A stretch of DNA of 64,000 nucleotides. Source: Helianthus annuus. Lineage: Eukaryota > Streptophyta > Magnoliopsida > Asterales > Asteraceae. Shown piece by piece: positions 47,514-58,672 of this stretch. The notes beneath the pieces were generated by a model that worked only from the letters and a program-made list of their open reading frames with translations, was not told the DNA's origin and made no database searches. Made by a program: the position numbers and the translations under genes. Position 1 is the stretch's first letter; every line of letters starts with the position of its first letter. The DNA is taken from positions 151,796,289 through 151,860,288 of the forward strand of contig NC_035434.2 of the NCBI RefSeq assembly GCF_002127325.2, given 5' to 3'.

Positions 47514-47773
47514 TGTTAGTCTAATCTTGTGTAAGTTCGGGTAAAAAGTGACCGACTTACAAAGCTCGGGTAAAAAGTGACCGAGTCACAAACTTAGGGG
47601 TTTTTTTGAGAAAGTTTTTTTAATCCTAATTTGAGTCAAAATAGGTTTCTTTGTTTAGGTTTATATAAAAAGGAATTTATGTAACCAGATGCATCATTCG
47701 TGACTTAATAAAAACAGAGAACGTGCTTTGATTCAAGTCTCTTGTTCGCCAGTTCTATACCAATTTTCTTTCA
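47514..47773 (+). repeat. 5' LTR of TE-F
   Basis: TGTTAGTCTAATC to TTTCTTTCA. A TATA-like TTATATAAAAAGG lies near 47660-47672. It differs from the 3' LTR at GTTCGGG versus GTTCAGG and TAATCC versus TAACCC. Confidence 0.95.
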
Positions 47774-47775
47774 AT

Positions 47776-47787
47776 TGGTATCAGAGC
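47776..47787 (+). promoter_or_regulatory. Primer binding site of TE-F, tRNA-Met
   Basis: TGGTATCAGAGC begins two bases after the LTR end. Confidence 0.9.
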
Positions 47788-48240
47788 TCGATAAATACGA
47801 TCAAGAGGGAAGATCTACGATCACGGCAGTCCAGCAAGGAAGCTTCAGTTGATGAAGGATAGCCGATTGAGAGAAACTTGCTAGGGGTTTCTGGTGATCA
47901 CGTAAGGCGACTATCGAGACTTGACGCAATATCAAAATTCACAGGTGATATCTTTTTTTTAAGAAGCGATCTAAAAAAAAGGTGGGGGAACAAAAGGACA
48001 TCGTTACCTGCAAACAATTTTCTTTGAGAGTTGACTTTTGTATGATTACAATTCAAAGGAATGTTGGTTTGTTGAAGCAATCAAAAAGAAAAAAATACAA
48101 GGCTGTTGTTTTTTTTGTGTTAGTTGCCATTAAAAAGAAACAACAGAAGCTATTTAGGAGAGTTTTTTTTTTTTTAAATTGCTTCAAGTCCGAGTACCCC
48201 TCTTACTTACAACAGGCGAAACCGAAACCGAAACCGAAGG
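47788..48240 (+). other. TE-F 5' leader
   Basis: Non-coding leader from primer site to gag ATG. It holds several T runs and a triplicated CCGAAA just before the ATG. Confidence 0.7.
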
Positions 48241-51200
48241 ATGGGTGATAACGTGAATCGGGTTCCTCCTGCTAAGGAGCATCTGCCTAGTCTTCCATGT
48301 CCAATGTTTACGAGTACGAATTACGCTGTTTGGGCTATGAAGATGAAGTCTATCTTCAAGGTTTATAAGGTTTGGGAGGTTATTGATCCAGGAACGACAG
48401 TAGATGAGAACAAGGACTCAATTGCAACTGCCTTACTATTCCAAGCGTTACCCGAAGAGCTAACTTTGCAAATCGGTAACAGTGATTCAGCAAAAGAGAT
48501 GTGGGAAACCATTAAGTCCCGCAATAAAGGAGCTGATCGAGTAAAAGAAGCGAGACTTCAAACCTTGATGTCTGAGTTTGAAGCCTTAAAGATGAAGGAA
48601 CCTAGCACCGTTGCTGACTTCGCAGGAAAGATTTCAGGGATGGCTTCTAGATCTGCTTCTCTTGGAACGGTGATTGAAGAAGAGAAACTGGTTAAAAGGT
48701 TTCTACATGGCTTACCGAAAAGGTTTATTCATATGGTTGCTTCTCTCGAGCAATCTCTTAACCTTAAGACAGTTGGATTCGATGATGTCGTGGGTCGTCT
48801 TATAGCCTACGAGGAACGGGTTAAACTTGAAGAAAATGATCAACCAACTGAAGGTGATCAATTACTTCTTACTTATGAAGAGTGGGAGGCAAAGAAGAAA
48901 AAGGAAAAGGGTTATGGGAGGGGTAAAACGGGAGCCGAAACTAGTCAAGGTGGTCGAGGTCGGGGGCGTGGTAAATCTTGGGGGCGGGGAAAGGGCAAGG
49001 AACCGGAACAAAAACAACAAAAAGATCGTTCTAAATTGAAATGTTTTCGTTGTGACGGTTTAGGTCACTTCTCTTCAGATTGTCCCACACGTAAGAAAAC
49101 CGAAGAAAGCAACCTTGCACAACAAGATGGTCCTGTACTCTACATGGCAAGTCACGAGAAGGAAGTCGTGTTATTGAATGAAGAACGGGTCGATCCGAGG
49201 AAGTTTGCATCAATTCCACATGAAGATGATACATGGTTCTTGGATAATGGGGCCAGTAATCATATGTTGGGTAACCTCGAGTGGTTTACTAACCTCGACC
49301 GTCACACGATTGGCAAAGTAAAGTTTGGGGATGGTTCGTGCGTTGAAATCAAAGGCCGAGGAATGATCATCTTGGAAGGAAAATCTGGGGAACAAAGGGC
49401 GTTGCATGATGTTTATTATATTCCATCACTAAAAAATAATATAATAAGCATCGGTCAACTTGACGAGATTGGGTACAAAATCACGATTCAACATGGAGTA
49501 CTTTGGATGTTCGAAGAGGATGGAACATTGTTGATGAAGGTACATCGTTCACCGAATCGTATTTATAAAATTAACTTAAAAGTTGTGTCCCCAGTGTGTT
49601 TACAGGTTAAGCTAGACGACGAGGCTTGGATTTGGCATGCTCGTCTTGGGCACCTTAACTTTGAAGCACTCAAATCTTTATCCAAGCATGCAATCGGGTT
49701 GCCTACAATATCACATCCCATGCAAATATGTGATTCTTGCATAATGGGGAAGCAATCACGAGCCGCCTTCCAAAAGAAGAGTCTTTACCGTGCGACCGAC
49801 TCGTTGCAACTATTATACGCGGATGTTTGTGGTCCAATCACACCGAAGATGAATGCGGGAAATCAACACATACTCCTTGTAGTCGATGATTTTAGTCGCT
49901 ACATGTGGGTAACATTGATAAAAACAAAGGATCAAGTGCCGGGTGTTCTAATCGAGTTGATTACAAGGATTGAGAACGATTTTAGCAAGAAAGTTAAAGC
50001 ATTACGAACCGACAACGGGCTTGAGTTTACGTCACATGTCTTGGGTGATTTTTGCAAACATAAAGGAATTACGCGTCAGTTTACCGCTCCTTACACCCCA
50101 CAACAAAACGGGGTGGTCGAAAGGAGAAATCGGACGATTTTGGGCACCACACGAAGTATGTTGAAGGCGAAGGGGTTGCCACAAATTTTTTGGGGTGAGG
50201 CGGTACATCACTCGATTTATCTTTTGAACCGATCACCGACGAAGGCTTTAGAAAACTCGATTACTCCGTATGAAAAGTTGAAGGGTAGAAAACCAGACCT
50301 CTCCTACTTAAAGGTATTTGGTTGTTTGGATTTCGTGAAAGACTTAACTACCGGGCTGAAAAAGTTGGATGATAGAGGTGTGTTAATGGTGCATTTGGGT
50401 TCTCAACCGGGGAAGAAGTACCGTATGTTCGACCCGATTAAAAGACGAGTACATGTAGCTAGAAGTGGAGATATAAAGTTTGATGAAACAAAGAGTTACA
50501 AGTGGGAAAAGTAATTAAAGGGCTTTGATACAAGTAAACCGGGATGGAAAGAATTTATTATTCATGCTGAAAATAGCGACCAAACAGATCAGTCAGCAAC
50601 AGCACTTAGCGACCAGTCTGATCAGTTAGCGACAGATCAGACTTTTAGCGACCAGCCTGATCAGTTAGCGACACAATCTGACCAATCAGCGACAGATCAG
50701 ACTTTTAGCGACCAGTCTGTGACAAACCAGTTTTTCAGCACATCGACAGGTTCAGAAGGCTCGTATCAGGTCCAGAACAGTCCAGAACAGGTTCCAAGTG
50801 CAGCAAATGATTCAAATGAGTTGCGAAGGTCGATGAGACAGACCGTAGTGCCTAAAAGGTTCGATGATTTTATCGTAGAAGGGTTACCAGGTTCTTCAAG
50901 TCAAAGTTCAAGTTTGGAAGAAGGAAATTTGTTACTTTCAATTGATGACGAACCAATGAACTTCCAGGAAGCAATAAAAGAAGATCATTGGAAAAAGGCG
51001 ATGGATTGCGAGATAGCTTCAATTGAAAAAAACAAAACTTGGAAGTTGGTTAACCCTCCACCGAATGTAAAACCCATTGGGGTGAAGTGGGTGTACAAAG
51101 TAAAAAAGGATGCAAAAGGGTCGATAATAAAGTATAAGGCACGACTTGTGGCTAAGGGATATGTCCAAAGGTTTGGGATTGATTATGAGGAGGTTTTAGC

Positions 51201-52482
51201 ACCGGTGGCACGTATTGAAACCGTAAGGCTTATGCTTGCTTTGGCGGCTAACCGGGGTTGGGAAGTACACCACTTAGATGTTAAGTCGGCCTTCCTTCAC
51301 GGTGAGCTAAAGGAGGATGTTTATGTTCATCAACCAGAGGGCTATGTGAAACGGGGTCAAGAACGCCAAGTTTATAAGTTGATAAAGGCTTTGTATGGAC
51401 TTCGTCAAGCACCGAGAGCATGGAATACACGACTCGACTCAGCGTTAAAGGAACTCGGTTTTACTAGGTGCAAACACGAGCAGGCGATTTATAGACGGGA
51501 AAGGAACCAACGTTTGCTGTTAGTTGGTACCTATGTTGATGACTTAATTATGATCGGGGCAACAAATCAAGACATAGTTGATTTCAAGAAACAAATGGAA
51601 GCTCGCTTTGAAATGAGTGATCTTGGTTTACTCCATTATTATCTCGGGATCGAAGTTAATCAAGATGTTCGGGGAATTAGCATCAAGCAATCCGAGTATG
51701 CAACTAAAGTTCTAAAACAGTTTGGTTTATGGGAAAGTAACTCAACTCAGTTCCCACTTGATCCTGGATTAAAGTTGACGAAAAAGGATGAAGCCAAGAA
51801 GACTAATCCAACCGAGTATCGGAAGGTTGTTGGATGCTTACGCTACTTAACCCACACACGACCGGACTTGTGTTATTCGGTCGGTTATGTTAGTCGTTTT
51901 ATGCAAGAGCCAACACAGACTCATGCTCAAGCCGTGAAGCAAATCTTGAGGTACTTAAAGGGGAGTATCGACCTCGGTATTTTCTATCTAAAAGGTGGAA
52001 CCAAGACGTTACATGGGTTTAGTGATAGTAGTCACTCAGTGGATGACGACGATGGGCGAAGCACAACAGGAGTAGTCTTTTATTATGGTGATGCACCTAT
52101 TACGTGGAGTTCTCAAAAACAAAGCACTCTTGCATTATCATCTTGCGAGGCGGAGTTCATGGCGGCTACCTCAGCCGCGTGTCAAGCGTTGTGGCTTCGA
52201 GGATTGCTATCGGAGATAACCGGTGAAACGGAGAAGGTGGTGACACTAAGGGTGGATAATTTACCGGCTATTGCTTTGATGAAAAATCCGGTATTTCACG
52301 GAAGGAGTAAGCACATACATACGCGTTACCACTTTATACGGGAATGCGTTGAACGGGAGCAAATTAAAGTGGAACATGTGAGCGGGGATTTACAACGGGC
52401 CGACATCCTTACTAAAGCCTTGGCACGGTTGAAGTTCATCGAGATGAGAGGGCTCATTGGTGTCACAAGATTAGGGGGGTGA
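48241..52482 (+). pseudogene. TE-F gag-pol polyprotein with a single internal stop
   Basis: One frame of 1414 codons is interrupted only by TAA at 50512-50514 (codon 758). The order is gag, CCHC zinc knuckle (Cys268), protease with D-N-G-A-S (Asp335), gag-pre-integrase H-A-R-L-G-H-L and C-D-S-C, integrase with Asp528, Asp591 and Glu627 (35 residues between the last two), RT with Y-V-D-D (codon for Tyr at 51532), and RNase H with S-D-S-S and C-E-A-E-F. The stop falls between integrase and RT, so RT is lost unless the stop is read through. The Met at 50719 is internal, not a real start. The rest looks intact, fitting a recent insertion. Confidence 0.92.
50574..50730 (+). repeat. Coding repeat of Ser-Asp-Gln units in TE-F
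   Basis: Several copies of AGCGACCAGTCTGATCAG and GCGACAGATCAGACTTTT alternate just after the internal stop. They encode S-D-Q-S-D-Q and A-T-D-Q-T-F units in the linker between integrase and RT. Confidence 0.85.
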
Positions 52483-52483
52483 T
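52466..52483 (+). promoter_or_regulatory. Polypurine tract of TE-F
   Basis: AAGATTAGGGGGGTGAT lies immediately before the 3' LTR and overlaps the end of the polyprotein. Confidence 0.85.
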
Positions 52484-52743
52484 TGTTAGTCTAATCTTGT
52501 GTAAGTTCAGGTAAAAAGTGACCGACTTACAAAGCTCGGGTAAAAAGTGACCGAGTCACAAACTTAGGGGTTTTTTTGAGAAAGTTTTTTTAACCCTAAT
52601 TTGAGTCAAAATAGGTTTCTTTGTTTAGGTTTATATAAAAAGGAATTTATGTAACCAGATGCATCATTCGTGACTTAATAAAAACAGAGAACGTGCTTTG
52701 ATTCAAGTCTCTTGTTCGCCAGTTCTATACCAATTTTCTTTCA
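52484..52743 (+). repeat. 3' LTR of TE-F
   Basis: Same ends and length as the 5' LTR with about two substitutions, and followed by GGGTA. Confidence 0.95.
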
Positions 52744-52819
52744 GGGTATTGTTCGGGAGATATGAGTTTGGATTGCTTGGGCGAGATGGAACACCAAAAA
52801 GGCGGCGGGATGATTCCAT
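52744..52819 (-). pseudogene. TE-G ORF1, N-terminal part
   Basis: The ATG at 52819 opens M-E-S-S-R-R-L-F-G-V-P on the minus strand and runs to the Copia insertion about 25 codons later. On the far side of TE-F the frame goes on for about 10 codons to a stop. This gives ORF1 its start and places the Copia element inside its coding part. Confidence 0.55.
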
Positions 52820-53992
52820 GGTGTATTTTTTTATAAAAAAAAAAATACAGAGTTTATAAGAAGAGGTGAGAGTATATAAAAATGGGTTGAGGTTGGGTTT
52901 AAATAGGTGAATAAATGTAATTTAAAAAAAAGGAAAATTATTATTTTATTACCGTTACCGTGAAACGGTAACATCTCGAACAATTCAAACAAACCGGTGT
53001 TTTAAGGGAAACACCCAACCCGGATTTCGGGTGCTCCAATCGTTTTGGGGCGTTTGAGCCCAATTCCACGCCCAATAATGCTCCTATTACGGATGATATA
53101 ATCATAAAAAAATGAAAGTAGAGAGTATCCCATATCGGTACAGACCCCACGTTTCTCACACGCATAATATAGTTTCGTATCGTTCCAGACCTCGAATCTC
53201 TCACATATTATAGTTTTTTGTTATCGTTTATTTATATAATACCTATAGCATCGATAAACTTGGCCTTAGCGGCAACAATTGTCACCACTTATTCTTTTTG
53301 TTGAAAATTGTGATAAGATTTGGATTCTTTTTTGTATCGCAAAGTTGTTAAAAAGAACTTGGGTTTTATTCCGTTAGACCGTTAAAAATGCATCGCAAAT
53401 GTGAATTTGTGACTATTTTTTGCGCTGGAAATATTCGTTACTAAATGACCATTTTTCGGAGTAGTTATTATTAGCACATAGACTAGTTACCTAAAACAAG
53501 ATTTGGGACGTAATTGCTAAGGATATGGGTATTATTGGAAAGCACCAACAAGGTTGAGCTAGACTTCTATATGTGAAGTATTTATTGAAGTAACAATTTC
53601 CGTATATTCTTCACATATAGTTATCATTCCCATGTATATAGCTTTATTTTATTTGTTTATATATTTCGCCATGTATCTTCTCTGCAACACATGAAATAGA
53701 AGAAAACCTTCTTTGATCCATTCAGAGTTAGAGTATTTGGATATCATGGAGTGGTATCGCTAGGTTATGAGCATTAAGGAAGAAAGCACACACAAGCAAC
53801 GGAAGCTATGCTACTCAATCGAGACAAGAGAGGGGTGTTGAGGACAATCATAGTTGCTCTTAAATTAGAAAAGAATACAAAGTCTAGTTACTCTTAAATT
53901 AGAAAAAAAAAATAATAAAAACAAAGTCTAGTTTAGGGGTTTTGTGTTAGATCGAATATTAAACTTGTTCTTTGTAGTTAATTATTATGTAA
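52820..53992. other. Right end of TE-G and AT-rich intergenic DNA
   Basis: TE-G ends at 53098. Beyond it, GGATATCATGGAGTGGTATCGC near 53740 resembles the end of an LTR and a Copia primer site, but no partner LTR was found. No gene is seen. Confidence 0.4.
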
Positions 53993-55228
53993 CTAGGTTA
54001 GAACCCCGTGTATTACACGGGTTTAATAAATGTAATTTTATATAGTAAATAAAAAATAATATATTTTTAAAAACCTCTTTTAATACACGTGTTGAGTAAT
54101 ATAATTTTATATATTAAATAATTAAAAAATTATATTTTTAAGAAGCTCGTGTATTGTGCGGTTTGAATAAATATAATTTTATATATTACAAATAATAAAA
54201 AAGTTATATTTAAAAAAACATGTGTATTCACAGGTGAAAGAAATGTAATTTTATATACTAAATAATAAAAAAAGTTATATTTAAAAAAAATCTGTGTATT
54301 GTATGAGTTGAATAAATCTAATTTTATATAGCAAATAATAAAAAAAAAGTTATATCTTTAAAAACCCTGTGTAATACACGGGTTTATCTATTGTTAAAAA
54401 AATCTTTCTAAATCAAAATGGATTTTTTTTATTATTTTTATCCATTAGTTTTTTTAAATATAATTTTCTTATTATTTGGTATATAAAATTATATTATTCA
54501 GTCCGTGTAATACACGAGGGTTTTTAAAGATATATATATTTTTTTAATATTTGGTAAATAATATTACATTTATTTAACCCATGTAATAAACGTGGTTTTA
54601 TAGATATAACTTTTTTTATTATTTGGTATATAAAATTACATTTATTCAACCCGTACAATATGATTCTTATATATATAACTTTTTATTATTTAGTATATAA
54701 AATTACATCTATCCAACCCGTGCAATAAATGATGTTTTTAAAGATATCTATACATATAATAAAAGAAACTTAATTGTGGACACATGTCAATCTCTCGACT
54801 ACTCTTTAATTAGGTTTCCCTCCTAAATTATAATATTTTTATTATTATTTTATTCCTAAAAATATGCCATATTCCTAGATATTTAAATAACTAAAATTAT
54901 ATGTTATCAATCGATGGAAAAATCATTTTTATTGTTATTTTATTCCTAAAAATATGCTAGATATTTAAATAACCGAAATCATATGTTGTCAAACGATAAT
55001 TAAGTACAAAAATTATTAAGGTGACCCCAAATTGTTTCTTTACGTATCATTAAATATATTCTTTCCGTTAAAAAAATGATATTATTATTCATTAATACTA
55101 TCGCATAAGGCACTATGACTAGAGGGCATACTTGAATTTTGTTAGTTTATTTTAAGAAATTATATTTAATTAATACTATCGCATAGGACATTATGACTAG
55201 AGGGCATACTTGAATTTAGGGTTTTTTT

Positions 55229-56452
55229 ACTTTTTTTTTTTTTTGAACAGAGAGCTTCATTAAAAAAACACGGGCAGGCCTCAAAACAAGGACCACCACA
55301 ACACACTACAACATATACAACGGGTTTTTCGACCACTCATTCCACTCAAGCCTATTAAACTTTGATCTATTTTTTAACCATAAATAAGACCAAGACTTAA
55401 CCAAAGCCACCGCTTCTACCACTTTAGGATTCGCATTTTTAAAAATTTTGTTGTTCCTCAGAATCCAAATGACCCAACAGGAAGTATAAATGATCCCTCT
55501 AACCACTTTTTGAGACCCTTTATCACCAAACTGTTCATGCATCCTCATCAAATCATTGAAATCAAACACCAAAAAAGTCGTCACCCTGGCCCAACTACCC
55601 ACTGCCGACCATACACCATGCGCAAAGACACAGCCTGTGAAGAGGTGCAAAACGGACTCGGACCCGGACTCACACATCGGGCACAGGCTATCGTGAATGT
55701 TGAAATGCCGCCTGATCAAAGCCTCCTTAGTCGGAATGCGGCCCATTTCCGTTCTCCAAATAAACAGATTCACCTTCAATGGGATCCACGGTTCCCACCG
55801 CATGATATGATCACGACGGACTTCACTGTCTTCTTTGATCCACTCTTTGATACCGGCCACTAACAACGGATCATTACCTTTGTCTCCCCAATACCATCTA
55901 TCTAGGTCATCAGAAAGACTTACATTATTAAGAAGGTGCTCCACGTCTTGCATTTCCGAAAGCTCCTCCACTGAAGAAAGAGGCTGCCCCCAATCCGGAG
56001 CAAACCGCCACCCGCCACTGACCCGCACAAATCTACTTGCTACCGAGCAATGTTTATTCCGATCCAAGGCGAATAGACAGGGCCATCTATCTTTTAAAAG
56101 AGAAAGCCCCACCCAACGATCATGCCAAAACTTAACACTAGACCCGTCTCCCACCTTTGCCGAAAGTAGGTCCTTAAAAGTCTTGCCTTTCACGTACCGT
56201 CTCTCGATCTCTTTTACCAAAGTAAACCAATTACCTCTGAACCGACCATTAGCCGAAAGAAAAACCCACCGGCCCCTTCCGCCATGCACCATCTCCACAA
56301 CATTACACCAATTACTTCCCCTTTGGTTCTTGAATCTCCAAGCCCACTTAGCCAAAAGAGCGAAATTTACATCCTTAACTTTCTGAATCCCCAATCCTCC
56401 ATTTTTCTTTGACAACGTCACCGTATCCCAAGCCACCCAACTCATCTTCATA
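55229..56452 (-). mobile_element. LINE (L1-like), 5'-truncated
   Basis: Minus-strand element ending in a poly(A) tail (plus-strand T run about 55229-55246). The 5' end is lost near 56452, where TATATATA begins. Target duplications were not found. Confidence 0.8.
55306..56451 (-). pseudogene. LINE ORF2 C-terminus with RT zinc-binding domain
   Basis: An open minus frame of 381 residues is the 3' part of a plant L1 ORF2. It begins in the W-V-A-W-D region that follows the reverse transcriptase, then has G-G-L-G-I and W-H-D-R-W. The zinc-binding reverse transcriptase domain (zf-RVT) follows with C-P-M-C-E-S-G-S-E-S-V-L-H-L-F and a C-V-F-A-H-G-V-W end. The endonuclease and RT catalytic parts are missing, so it is a dead-on-arrival copy, though this stretch has no stop. 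Confidence 0.85.
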
Positions 56453-57297
56453 TATATATATAGTTAGGTTCTTAATTTTTTTTGTCATTTAGTATTATGT
56501 TATTGTCTTGTGTATTATATGGATTCAATAATGAAAACTGTTTATCTACATTTTTTTTAAATAACAATAAATAATCATGTTTAAATAGTTCTGGTTTGAA
56601 TTTAAATAAATTTCCGTAAATAAAGGCTTAAAATTAGATTATATATATGAAATAATGGCCATCATTATAAATCTAATATAAAAACACTTTCGTAAAATAT
56701 ATTGCTTATTGTTTCTTAGCTATTTATTACTTTTCTTTATTAATATTTACTTTATGAATATTTCATTTATTTATTATTTCTTTTTCTAATGTTTTTATTT
56801 TTTTCTTATTTAATAATTTAATATTTTATTAACTTAACCCCGTGTAATACACGGGGTTCTAACCTAGTATTGTTTTATTATTTAATATATAAAGTTTATT
56901 TATTCAACCCGTGTAATACACGAGGTTATAACCTAGTTATTATTTATATTAAATATAAATTAGAAAATCTATGTTTGTTTTTTCTTTGGGATCGGCTTCC
57001 ATTCTTTCACAAGAATAATATGTAGAATACCGAATATATGTGGCAAAAAGGTTATGCGATATTGTTTTTTTTAAAAGATTTATATTAATTTAATTAATAT
57101 TTTAATAATTTAAATTAAATAATTATTATCTATAATTAAGGATGGTCTAGAATAATGACAAGTGTCCATTTATTGGTTTCTTTTATTATAGTAGATAGAT
57201 TATGTCACATTATTAGGGTACGTGGTGATGTTTCTAATTATCACGATCACCCTTCACACATGTGCCACATCACTCAACCCTCATTCACCACTTTTTA

Positions 57298-57596
57298 GAC
57301 CATGTGTAGTAGAGAGCATGAATAATGCCCCCACCCATGGGCATCGTGTGACACGTGTTATCCCAGTCAGCAATGGAGCATTATGGGACGTTTTTTCTAA
57401 AATGGGTGTAGTAGGGATGTGAGCATTGTGAGGCATTATCTTGAAAGAGGCGTAAAAAATTAAATATAAAAAAAACCATAAAAAAAAGGGTATTGGCCAA
57501 CCAAAAAGTAGAATATATGTCATTGGCCAATTCAATTCATCTCCGGCATGGACAAAATGACGTCTTGGAGGATTTTTTTTGAAAACAACGCCCCGC

Positions 57597-57629
<33 letters not shown>

Positions 57630-57694
57630 CTTACGGTCGTTTTGAGGCGTTTTTCAGGGATAAAACGCCCAAAAACCCTTCACTACGGATGGTC
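57298..57694. mobile_element. PIF/Harbinger (Tourist-type) MITE
   Basis: Ends GACCATGTGTAGTAG and CACTACGGATGGTC are inverted with few mismatches and flanked by TTA (57295-57297 and 57695-57697). At 397 bp it has no ORF. Its ends and subterminal TTTTGGGGCGTTT-like part resemble TE-G, so it is likely a deletion derivative. It holds the G run at 57597-57625. Confidence 0.75.
57597..57625. repeat. Homopolymer run of 29 G
   Basis: Directly after CCCCGC. Such a run can form G-quadruplexes and slips in replication. It could also be a sequencing or assembly length error. Confidence 0.95.
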
Positions 57695-57697
57695 TTA

Positions 57698-58114
57698 TGG
57701 TGTGGTTCATGATCCCTATCATCCTCCACTACCAATCAAATTCTCCCAATTAATTCAAGAAGGCTCATGGTTGGTACGGAATATTCATGCTCACCATGAA
57801 TAGATTGAGAGGGGGGTTACCACGCAAGTCATATCCCATGTAATGATCAAACCACCATCCTCACACCCCACAACCTTAAGTTAACATAAGCTTAGATAGT
57901 TGGGGTAATTATGGCCAGTTATTTTGTATCACAACTGAAGAGGTGCAATCCTTCATTAATTTGTGTCATACCTTAGTCAAAATAGTATGTATTTGGTTCA
58001 AATTCGATTTCCAAACACAATCTAAATCTTTATGCACACAGACAAACAAAATGAATTCATGACACACATACAGAATCCTATTTTCGGGAATATACCCACA
58101 ATCTTTTATCCCCA
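57698..58114. other. Intergenic DNA
   Basis: No recognisable gene or element edge. Confidence 0.5.
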
Positions 58115-58117
58115 TTA

Positions 58118-58496
58118 GGGTGAAGAGAGTGGTTAAACAGGTGAAAGTGGCAAACTTTAAAATGGACCAATCAGAGAGTGCCACGTCAGAGAGGAGAAAA
58201 AGTTTAAACTTTGCAGAAAAGTGTTGGCAATGGTTTAGACAGTTGAAAGGGGCAAACATTAAAATGAAACTAATAAAAAAAAATTCATATTTTTTTTTAT
58301 TAGAAGGCAATAATGCCGTTACACACACACACACCCCAATGTATGTTTGTCCTCTTCTCCTTTGTCGTTCTCCTTTGTCGATCGGTGAATACATACCGAA
58401 GTTGATGTTTGGCGCGCGGTAAACAAGGGAGGGCGGCGGTGTTACCGCTCGGCGTTCTCCTTTGCCGAGTGGTTTCCGGCACCACTCCCTTCACCC
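58118..58496. mobile_element. PIF/Harbinger (Tourist-type) MITE, second family
   Basis: Ends GGGTGAAGAGAGTGG and CCACTCCCTTCACCC are inverted repeats with one mismatch, flanked by TTA (58115-58117 and 58497-58499). It is 379 bp and non-coding, with a short (CA)n at about 58321-58334. Confidence 0.8.
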
Positions 58497-58672
58497 TTAG
58501 ACCAAGACTTCTTTGGTTTTAAGAAACAATTTCACCAAACAAACAACTAAGAGAAAAACAAACAAAAAGTAAACAGGAAAAAACAAATTAATGAAGTTAG
58601 AATCCAGAACCAGAATATTCATACTTTGAGTAGCCACATTGTTCTGATCAGCATGCTTTGATTAATGAAGTT

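Larger units (their letters stand above)
47514..52743 (+). mobile_element. Copia (Ty1) retrotransposon TE-F, nearly intact
   Basis: Two 260-bp LTRs (47514-47773 and 52484-52743) differ at about two positions. They are flanked by a perfect duplication GGGTA (47509-47513 and 52744-52748). A tRNA-Met primer site, a polypurine tract and one long gag-pol frame complete it at 5230 bp. Integrase precedes RT, which is the Copia order. It inserted into ORF1 of TE-G. Short LTRs and protease style suggest an Ivana/Oryco-type lineage, but that is unverified. Confidence 0.95.
46064..53098 (-). mobile_element. PIF/Harbinger-type element carrying only ORF1 (TE-G), split by Copia TE-F
   Basis: The left end GACCACGTGTAGTGG and right end ATTACGGATGATA are diverged inverted repeats. 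Both are flanked by the 3-base TAA (46061-46063 and 53099-53101) expected of this superfamily. Without the Copia element it is about 1.8 kb. It encodes a broken Myb/trihelix-type ORF1 on the minus strand and no DDE transposase. The MITE at 57298 has a similar terminus (GACCATGTGTAGTAG), so the two probably share a family. Confidence 0.6.
54747..56867 (+). mobile_element. Nested Helitron (inner, plus strand)
   Basis: Starts TCTATACATATAATAAAAG after an A. Ends with hairpin CCCCGTGTAATACACGGGG (56838-56856), TTCTAAC and CTAG (56864-56867), then T. Another Helitron-like terminus (hairpin 56908-56924, CTAG 56933-56936) follows closely. The element contains the LINE fragment. No Rep/helicase is encoded. 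Confidence 0.5.
53993..57199 (-). mobile_element. Nested Helitron cluster (outer, minus strand)
   Basis: On the minus strand, the hairpin near 54003-54022 (ACCCGTGTAATACACGGGGT) is followed by TCTAACCTAG and T, a Helitron 3' end at 53993. A 5' end TCTATCTACTATAATAAAAG (minus) lies at 57199. The sequence near each 3' end is an array of about 70-bp units, each starting with a CCCGTGTAATACACGGG-like palindrome, five copies at 54003-54390 and others inverted at 54440-54740. Confidence 0.5.

Noticed and set aside
50719..52482. Independent 587-residue Copia protein starting at 50719
   Set aside because: It is in the same frame as the upstream block; the Met is internal and the two are separated only by the stop at 50512.
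53730..53770. Second Copia primer site and LTR end
   Set aside because: TGGTATCGC only partly matches the tRNA-Met complement, and no partner LTR or gag-pol was found.
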